Assembly (NCBI GenBank): GCA_035235625.1
Contig: CP141144.1
Span: 28,703,014 to 28,767,013 of the forward strand
Source: Saururus chinensis
Taxonomy: Eukaryota; Streptophyta; Magnoliopsida; Piperales; Saururaceae
Direction: 5' to 3'
DNA length: 64,000 bases
The notes under the pieces were generated by a model, which was given only the letters and a program-made list of their open reading frames with translations, made no database searches and had not been told where the DNA came from. Shown here one piece after another: positions 58,061 to 64,000 of this stretch (position 1 is its first letter; the number at the start of each line of letters is the position of its first letter). Made by a program: the position numbers and the translations under genes.

Positions 58061-61000
58061 TTTTTTTAAAAAAAATTCGTCTTTAGCGATGCAAATAAGA
58101 GCTTCACTAAAGTGTTTTTTTTATTTTTTAAAATGTATTAGTAAAGCGTCGCTATTACATTAATTTTTTTTAATATTATATTATCAGCAACGCTTTGAAT
58201 AAGTATTTTTTTAAAGAAACTTTATTCTATTCGTGATGTATACGAAAACGTTGCTAATAACGACTTATTAGCGACATTTATAGTTATACGTCACTAATAA
58301 GTGATTTTTTTATTTTTTTTGAAGATGGTTTTTCTATTAGCAACGTATAGAATAACATCACTAATAACTTATCAGTAGTGATGTTAAGGAATAAGCATTG
58401 TTAATAAGTTATTATTAGCGAGTAGTTTTACTAAAGCAACACATAAATATGCATCGCTAGTAGGCACTATTAGCAATGCTTTCTGTTATGCGTTGCCAAT
58501 AGGCAATAGCTACGACACTTTTTGCGACCCTTAAAGCAACATTTTTTATGCATCGCTAATAGGCATTAGCGACGCTTAGGGGACTTAGCAGTCCTTTTAT
58601 TGTAGTGCAAATATAACTCATAATATATATATACCTCATGTGAAATCATGTGAAACTCATTACCATAATAACATCCTGCACGAATCATTTCTCAACATAA
58701 ACATATCATGCATATTTATTTCTAAATAAAAACATTCACCCTGCAAATCAAGTTCATTCATCACACACCATCTTACATATTCATGCGCATTCATTCCATA
58801 ATCACATGTGTACTATAAGCATCATTATTCCTACACATCATGTGTTGATGAGCATTCCAATCTTCTTAGTTAGGGATGAAACCCGTCCTCGATGGAACGT
58901 GAAACCCAGTCCATGGACGTAAAACCTCATCCTTTCGGATGTAAAACCGATTCGATAAGCCTTCGAGTGGCTAATCTGGAAACCATTGGCATCTAATTGA
59001 ATTCAACCAATCAAACACGGCTAATCACGATTAATTTTACTTATAAATCATTTTGATGATGCATGAAACACGGTACATAGGTGAGTAAAGGATAAATGAG
59101 TCCAAATATAAGTAAACATGCTCAAATCATTCCATACATGCATGAAACAAGATACATTTATGTCAAATAAAATAATAAAAATATATGCAAGAGTGTACAT
59201 AAGTGATAGTATTCAAACCTAAGCTAAAACATGTGAAACATGAACAAAGTATAATCAAGGTTGTATATGCAAACATCCATAATTTTATCATATCCCTACC
59301 CTACTGGAATCATGGAATAAATGTAATAAAATCATCGAAATACTAGTTCAAGACAAGTATAACATCATGCTAGACTTAGACACGCATAAATATAACCATA
59401 CTTAAGCTAAAACTTGTGAAACATAATTCACCCTAAATCAATATAACATGTACAAGCATATATATACATAATCAAGATTAAATTTTGGAGAAGTCATCAA
59501 ACATGGATTTAGAACAAGTAGAATATTATACTAAAACTAAACAAGTATGCTCCTAATCATGCATAAGCTAAATCATAATTTAAAGATGGTTCTCATGCAT
59601 TCACAGTAGTAATTAAGGTAATATTAACTTATTTTAGTCATAAGAAATTAGATTTATGAGAAGAGAACAACTTATAAATATGTAGATCTAAAATATCCTT
59701 TGGTTAAATATGAAAATTACTCATTTAGCATTTTAAATCAAAATTTAATACAAAATATTTGATGGAAGAAATCAAAAATTAAATTTGGAGAAATGAAGAT
59801 AAGGAGGGTTAAGTCCAAAATCCATTTTTCCTCCTTGGGAAATGGTGTAAGGACCCTCATCTATAAACTGGTTTTTGGTTTTCTTTAATTATTAGTTATC
59901 GTGAGATTAACGCGTTTTCTGATCTTATTCGGTGATTTTGTAAATAAATAGTGTTTGTGATGGTTTTAACCAAAATCAACTTCAATATTAGTAGTTTTAA
60001 GTGATTTTAAACCAAATGTGAATTTTTGAGATTTTTCGGAATTTTTACTATTTTCCCAAAAATTAGGGTTTTGGCGGGACCCCCGTGGGCCCCACCGTCG
60101 AAAATTTTATTTTTAGGTCAAATGAATCTAGACATATACTTAAGGTCATACAAAAAATTTCAGAATTTTATTAGGCTTAATTAGTGCTTAAATTTATAAA
60201 ATATCCATTTTTAGCCTACTTTTCCTATTTACACCCCAAAACTTACCCATGCATACCCCAACCCTTACTATAAAAGGGCAGACCTGAGCCATTTCTATTT
60301 TTGGGAATAGTCTAAGGAGGGAGGGCTGGCCTAATCCCCACTTAGGCCAGAATTAGAAGCCGATTAAGGTAAGCTTACTCTAATTAAGCACTAATCTATG
60401 GTTTTCTTCTTAATCTCTTCTAAATCTACTATTTTCCCCTTGATTCAATTCGTTTTTTGGGCATCAAAAACTACTAATTTGTGTTTTACTAGAAACCCTA
60501 ACATTCAAAATTCGATTTTTATCACCAACTAGCCCAGATCTAAGATTTAATTTGGGATTTCTTGAGTAAATAGATTTCTATTAGAGTTTAATTCAAACTC
60601 ATTGTGTTTTAAAGGATTTCAAGAAGGGTGACTCTTCAATCTGAGCTTAATCAAGTGTTGAGGTAATGGGTCTTCAAAATCTCTGTTTATCCATGGTAAA
60701 ACTCTTCATTTTTGGCTTATTTCGAAATGAGTTGCTTGATTTGGTGTGTTAATAGTAAGATTAGAAAATGGAATTATTTAATCCCGATTTCTTAGGGTTT
60801 TGCATTATTATGGTATGGTTTGATGTTCTGGAAGTCAAAAAGGACTTTTGATGATGATTAGGGTGTTGTTAGATGTGGATTTGAAGTGTTATCAATGGTG
60901 TTTCGGTTTGAATTTGCGAAAGGAAGAAGATGGACTGTTCTGCCTTGTTGGCGTTCGAATGGCCCTTCTGGGCGTTCGAAAGGCAACACTGCCGGAACGG

Positions 61001-62339
61001 CACTTTTCCAGTTCAGTTGATCGAATGGCCTGCTAGGCGTTCGAACGGCAAAACTGTGAATTTCAAAATTTTGCGTTTAACCGATCGAACGGCCTGAAGG
61101 GCATTCGAACGGCTACACAGTAAATTGTATGTTGTGCATATGATGTCTATTTTGATGATTCCACTTTAGCTTGCCAATTTTATATAAATGTGATGTGTTT
61201 TAAGCTATGTTATGCTACTGGAAATGCATGCTATTGAGATTATGGAATTGAGATATATGCTTAGAAATTTGTGGAATGACTTATGTTTTGTGGCATGATG
61301 TTGGAATCGTTATCTTGAAATTATGAATGGTTGTTTCCCTTTGGTTAAGCATATTTTCAGTAGGACTACAACCTATTGTTGGACTGATTTGTCATGATAG
61401 ATTGTGGTTAGTTGTATGTGGATGTTGGTGAATGCCATGACTCAATGATGAAATGAGTGATGTTATATGTGTTTAGCCTTTGTGGTTGAGTTTTGAATTG
61501 AGATATGATTTCAATGATTCTTCTTCTATGATTTCCGTTGGAATTCATGTTTAGATGGTAATTCACATGTGTAGTGTGGTAGTGAGTTGATTTTCAAGCA
61601 TGTTGACATGCATTGTGTGAAATGCTTCTACTAGTTACACACACATGTGGGGGTTAAATGATGATGTTGAAGCTTGATATTGTGATTATGAATGATGCAT
61701 TAGGGGCTGATGAGAGCACTTATCATGGATTAGGATTCATGTATGCTTTGCCCACGTATGTACCATACTGCATGCATCATGAAAATGGATTTCCAATTGA
61801 GGCTTCATCGTGATTAATCGAATTTGACCAATTGGATGCAATGTGATGAAATTGTGTGCCGGATTGATCAGTCGTGGATTAATCGTAAGTTGATTGGTCC
61901 GAAAGGACATATTTTGATTTGAGTTCTTGTGTGGAACGAGTGCACTCCCCGGGTTGAGTCTTGTTAAATGGAATGATGTGGGGACGAGTTGTGTACTTGT
62001 CTTGCGGATTGTAAGAATGTTATTATGAGTGTCATCTGGACCCTGAGAATCCAGTGTGGTATGCCGTGTGCACCCCGCTACCACGTGTTCTAGGGTTCTC
62101 TGTGTGAGAACTCGGGCTCTTCCCTCCGCAGGAGATGTCCCTGGGCGAACACCCCTGCTCCAGATTCTCTGTGTGAGAATGGGACATCCTTGGCCAGGAT
62201 CGTCCAGGGCGAGCAACATTAGGGATTGACAACCACGATCTTTCTTTAAATTCTTGTGTAGAATTTTGGATCATGACACGCCTTTGTGGCCTTGTCTATG
62301 CTCCCGTCCATGTGACATTAATGTGTGATTACTCCTTGA

Positions 62340-62690
62340 TGGAGGTTGTGATGATATAATGCATAATGAAATATGTATGTTAGAGATATATTCATGCAGG
62401 GTGTTATGATATAATGCATGTGGGAATATGTATGTTAGAGATACATCCATGCAGGTTGATTATGATATAATGCATGTGGGAATATGTATGTTAGAGATAC
62501 ATCCATGCAGGTTGATTATGATATAATGCATGTGGGAATATGTATGTTAGAGATACATCCATGCAGTTTGATTTTGGATATAATGCATGTGGGAATATGT
62601 ATGTTAGAGATACATCCATGCAGATTGTTATGATATAATGCATGTGGGAATATGTATGTTAGAGATACATCCATGCAGGTTGATTATGCA
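62340..62690. repeat. 56-bp minisatellite in LTR B
   Basis: About six units with GCATGTGGGAATATGTATG and TTAGAGATACATCCATGCAG. It is the reverse-complement family of 26623-27000. Confidence 0.9.
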
Positions 62691-62819
62691 CCATGATGCA
62701 GTGTTAGATGATATGTATGTGTGATCAGAAAATGATGCACCATGTAAATCTTTGAGCTGAATGATCTTATTATTATGCTATCGTATTTTTGACGTTGATA
62801 GTGATACTAAAACCATTGC

Positions 62820-62883
62820 TGAGTTTGTTAAACTCACCCCTCTTTTTGTGTTTTGATTTGGGGCTGCGTGGTGCGACACGCAG
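62820..62883. promoter_or_regulatory. Two conserved hairpins in LTR B
   Basis: TGAGTTT/AAACTCA (62820-62836) and CTGCGTG/CACGCAG (62864-62883), in the same order and spacing as in LTR A. Confidence 0.65.
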
Positions 62884-63313
62884 ACGAACAAGATCTCATC
62901 TTCGAGGAAAGGTCGGAGATGGCTTGGATGTGATCTTGGAGATCGTTGTGTGACTTACCTTCTTTTGTTTCATGTTTTATGATTAGAACCTTTGTGTAGG
63001 GTTCTTTGTTTTGGATTTATGTCACATTTTACAGTTGTGATGCTTATGACTTATTTTGAGCCGGTGTGGGCTTTAGTTAACTAAGCTTGTGGGTTTGAGA
63101 ATTGTTGTTTGCTTTGTGATAAGCAATACTCTTTTTCCCTTTTATTTACTCTTGCTCAAAGGATTGTGCGTACTCTGTATTTCTGTTAATCACCCGTGGT
63201 TAAGGTTAAGTCTTCCGCTAGATCATTTTTCAATTTTTACTTCGTCGCCCCCGCGCGCTTGACCGGCCTCTGGACCAGGTTCGGCTCATATCGAGCATCG
63301 CCAGGGCGTGACA

Positions 63314-64000
63314 AATGGGGGTATAGCACCGCTTTCTCCCATGCACATCCCTTCCCCAAATGGGCAAGTGGTTAGAGTTTTTCCTTAAACTTTGGGTTGG
63401 GTTTACAATATGTTGGGCTGTAAAATAGGATAAAATGCCATAAGTAGCTAATTAGGGTTATTTTTAGGCTAAAAATGAATTTATTCATTCCAAAACTACT
63501 CAAATAAACTAATAAAGGTTTTGAGGGTTAAGTGGGTCTCACGCCGTCCAATGTGAATGTGGGGCCCAGGCGAGGTCCACACCCTTTATTAAAGAAAAAT
63601 TACAATAAAATCCCATAAAATTCATAAAAATTAGATAAATCAAGTTTGACACTAAAACATAAAAAAAAAAATTAAACCTTATTTAAACCATAATTACTAA
63701 CCCTTAACCTAAAATCAAATCAAACCAGCAATTCAAGGAAACCACATATTAAATTTCTATGGTGAAATAAGCAATAATAAGAATAAGCCACATCTAAGAA
63801 TAAGCAATTTCAAGAATTTTTTGCACATATAAATTGATGAGTTTAGGTTTATATGCACATTTGCTTCTGACAGTATGCTATCTAATTCTAGGGAGTTAAT
63901 CCATGGAGAGTTACCTCGTGGAGAAGTAACCTCATGGAGTAATGCTGTCTCCATGAGGTAATGCTTTTGACAGTAGAGCATGGTTTTACAACCGCCAAAA
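63314..64000 (-). other. Last visible part of LTR1
   Basis: AATGGGGG continues the sequence left of LTR B. It is collinear with the promoter-proximal part of LTR A (GGTTTGGCC-like, TAGGCTAAAAATG, GTGGGGCCC). No gene is seen; the 74-codon minus ORF at 63757-63981 has no recognisable feature. Confidence 0.5.

Larger units (their letters stand above)
55086..58607. mobile_element. Non-autonomous CACTA (En/Spm) transposon, 3.5 kb
   Basis: Terminal inverted repeats CACTACAACAAAA (55086-55098) and TTTTATTGTAGTG (58595-58607) match at 12 of 13 positions. The 3-bp flanks are CAG and CAA, a target duplication with one change. Subterminal regions (55100-55560 and 57540-58590) are packed with TAGCGACGC / GCGTCGCTA motifs in both orientations, at least eight exact cores in the element and many decayed ones, as expected for transposase-binding arrays. 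No transposase coding region is present. The interior is purine blocks and a GC-rich block. Confidence 0.92.
59846..63313 (+). mobile_element. Solo LTR B of the same Tekay-type family as LTR A, 3.5 kb
   Basis: TGTAAGGACCC...GGGCGTGACA, flanked by a perfect 5-bp duplication AATGG (59841-59845, 63314-63318). TATA box CTATAAAAGGGC at about 60270 sets the plus-strand sense. It is collinear with the reverse complement of LTR A over its full length, including the TTCGAA cluster (60945-61115), the 56-bp minisatellite and both hairpins. The short ORFs at 60848, 61737 and 62032 have matching chance frames in LTR A and no known domain. Confidence 0.93.
51512..64000 (-). repeat. 5' LTR of the Tekay-like element (LTR1), split by three insertions
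   Basis: Visible pieces: 51512-52160, 54714-55085, 58608-59845 and 63314-64000, together about 2.9 kb and still open at the window end. The first piece starts TGTCATGCCCCGG beside the PBS. Later pieces keep collinear order with LTR A: tandem ATATCATG/ATAACATAT repeats, TTCGGA...CCGATTCGATAAGCC, CTAATCACGATTAA, GATGATGCATG, and a GTGGGGCCCA motif near 63560 matching GTGGGGCCCAC at 29175. Confidence 0.7.

Noticed and set aside
61737..62274. Minus ORFs of 160 and 80 codons in LTR B, with counterparts at 27102-27484 in LTR A
   Set aside because: Similar frames exist because the LTRs are homologous. No domain, overlapping alternative frames, and the 56-bp minisatellite is adjacent. Weak case for a real protein, though the paired openness was noted.
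1..64000. tRNA, rRNA or other structured RNA genes
   Set aside because: Scanned by eye for tRNA A/B boxes with acceptor pairing and for rRNA signatures; only primer-binding sites complementary to tRNA ends were found.

Overview
The window is nuclear DNA from a flowering plant. It is AT-rich, its one gene is split by GT-AG introns, and nearly everything else is plant LTR retrotransposon or CACTA transposon sequence. I cannot name the species from the sequence. I see no tRNA or rRNA gene, no CRISPR array and no bacterial or organellar operon.

The only convincing host gene lies at the left edge on the minus strand (coding span 1019-4248, 5' UTR exon near 4848-4960). It is an apparently intact six-coding-exon SGNH/GDSL esterase of 242 residues, closest to the plant isoamyl-acetate-hydrolysing-esterase-like group (Arabidopsis At5g45920 type). 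Its leader carries two short upstream ORFs. A diverged tandem duplication of about 456 bp (1-925) lies downstream of it.

From about 5.5 kb rightwards the window is a nest of transposable elements. A gag-bearing Ty1/copia relic (minus, 5560-12560) contains an internally deleted Reina-like chromovirus (6911-10227). A decayed Ty3/gypsy element (plus, gag start 15012, truncated in integrase at about 20243) is split at the start of gag by a Tat/Athila-type solo LTR (15022-16458). A copia 3' LTR with its purine tract follows (21350-22734). An Athila-like element (24215 to about 39303) has paired LTRs of about 1.4 kb but only gag and protease. It carries three nested solo LTRs: a 3.4-kb Tekay-type LTR (A), a second Tat LTR, and a 2.9-kb Tekay-type LTR (C). 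Next come another copia gag relic (41350-42505) and a Tat 5' LTR with PBS and gag (42506-45002).

The last 18 kb appear to be mainly one minus-strand Tekay-like gypsy element. Its gag-pol (45882-51288) is cut in front of RT by a solo LTR (47738-49647). Its 5' LTR begins at 51512, seems to run past the window end, and is split by three insertions: another LTR (52161-54713), a non-autonomous CACTA element (55086-58607) and solo LTR B (59846-63313), the inverted relative of A. Four solo LTRs have perfect 5-bp target-site duplications, so the order of insertion can be read directly.

Points that stand out: a near-perfect palindrome of about 145 bp per arm inside the Tat LTR (43490-43817); a hairpin kept in several Tekay-type LTRs with paired changes; clusters of TTCGAA/GATCGA palindromes at similar places in unrelated LTR families; and a CACTA element built from a roughly 500-bp higher-order repeat of purine blocks and TAGCGACGC sites. 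All boundaries and family calls come from reading the sequence by eye. No database search or alignment program was run.
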